Shown here piece after piece: positions 63,438-64,000 of a stretch of 64,000 nucleotides of DNA. Every line of letters starts with the position of its first letter. The stretch's first letter is position 1. The position numbers and the translations under genes are program-made. The DNA comes from Mactromeris polynyma (Eukaryota > Mollusca > Bivalvia > Venerida > Mactridae): contig JASFXZ010000008.1 of assembly GCA_032209605.1 (NCBI GenBank), positions 6,014,001-6,078,000 of the forward strand, read 5' to 3'. Below the pieces are notes generated by a model. That model saw only the letters and a list, made by a program, of their open reading frames with translations. It searched no databases and was not told where the DNA came from.

Positions 63438-64000
63438 GAGACCATAAATTTAACCTCTAGGTTTGGTCATACCCTCTCTAGACCAGATTATTGATGGATT
63501 AAAAAGTGACACAAAACACAGAGCGTAGCCCAAGGCACTTCCTTACTGAATAGTATGCTACAAACAAAGTAACAGTACATTATTAGACATGTACACTGCC
63601 CACCAAACGTTCCTTCACACTTTGAGAATTTCCCATTGCAATTAATGTATTATGATATTTGTTTAACATACAATAAATCGAAAATGCTTTTTAACGCAGC
63701 AATAATTTTCTGTAGAAGTATCAATAAATTTATACTGAAACAAATTATCTTATTTTCTGTGTCAGATCAATCAGTTACACACATATTGGTTTCGGAAGCA
63801 GGCTGATTGATGCTGCATGGCCCTGTTTGTTTTACCTCCTTGTGCTTCTGAGGTGGCAGTTTCCTTGGTATCTTATAGTTCCTGCACACCTTTCTCATTC
63901 AGTGACATTTGAATTTATAAAGAGTTCATGTAATAGTTTCATCATAGAAGGTCTAGAAGGCTATTAACTGTGCATGTGCAAATCAAGCTTTTATGGCCAC
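63438..64000. other. Non-coding stretch to window end
   Basis: An open stretch near 63770-63960 has no recognisable homology. Nothing else is supported. Confidence 0.45.

Noticed and set aside
63770..63960. Open stretch of about 60 codons on the plus strand near the window end
   Set aside because: No recognisable homology, no start or splice context, and cut close to the edge.

Overview
The window looks like a gene-poor, repeat-rich piece of an animal nuclear genome, most likely a mollusc or another lophotrochozoan. It is AT-rich. Its only two intact genes are an orthologue of the protein kinase DYRK2 and an orthologue of the ciliary dynein assembly factor DNAAF11 (LRRC6). The second implies an animal with motile cilia. 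The dispersed repeats (GGTCA-rich repeat, tRNA-derived SINEs, MITEs starting CAGTAAAACC) resemble families I associate with molluscs, but the species assignment is inference. No working tRNA, rRNA, CRISPR array or operon was seen.

Layout. 1-12.9 kb: non-coding sequence with many small terminal-inverted-repeat elements (2182-2328, 2689-2987, 3248-4182, 4300-4726, 7756-7932, 8979-9154, 9938-10132), two SINE-like copies and three minisatellites (40/41, 35 and 37 bp). 12.9-17.1 kb: a 4.2 kb array of a 25-bp unit with three zones and higher-order structure. 17.3-19.2 kb: two near-identical foldback elements. 19.8-20.5 kb: a 30-bp array. 21.2-22.9 kb: a complete-ended PIF/Harbinger element with TTA target duplication and a truncated transposase. 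24.2-26.6 kb: 27-bp array, open in several frames. 27.8-31.2 kb: 34-bp array. 31-41 kb: unique sequence with small repeats, a 1150-bp TIR element with an 8-bp target duplication, and a perfect 58-bp x 11 array. 41.7-43.3 kb: a 45-bp array apparently grown from the end of a MITE. 43.3-49.4 kb: quiet AT-rich sequence. 49.4-52.9 kb: DYRK2 (minus) and DNAAF11 (plus) head to head, 413 bp apart. 53-64 kb: an inverted pair of related MITEs, a 3.3 kb 52-bp array, further MITEs and a GGTCA-rich dispersed repeat.

Tandem arrays cover roughly 17-18 kb of the 64 kb, in a dozen unrelated unit families. The two genes do not share a pathway that I can name, but their divergent arrangement suggests a shared promoter region with FOX-, CRE- and E-box-like motifs. 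The most interesting signals are that shared promoter with an intron-free DNAAF11, the minisatellite that seems to derive from a MITE terminus (with a possible early stage of the same process at 10071-10120), and several TIR elements whose ends are packed with short palindromic motifs (CATG, ACGT, GTAC).
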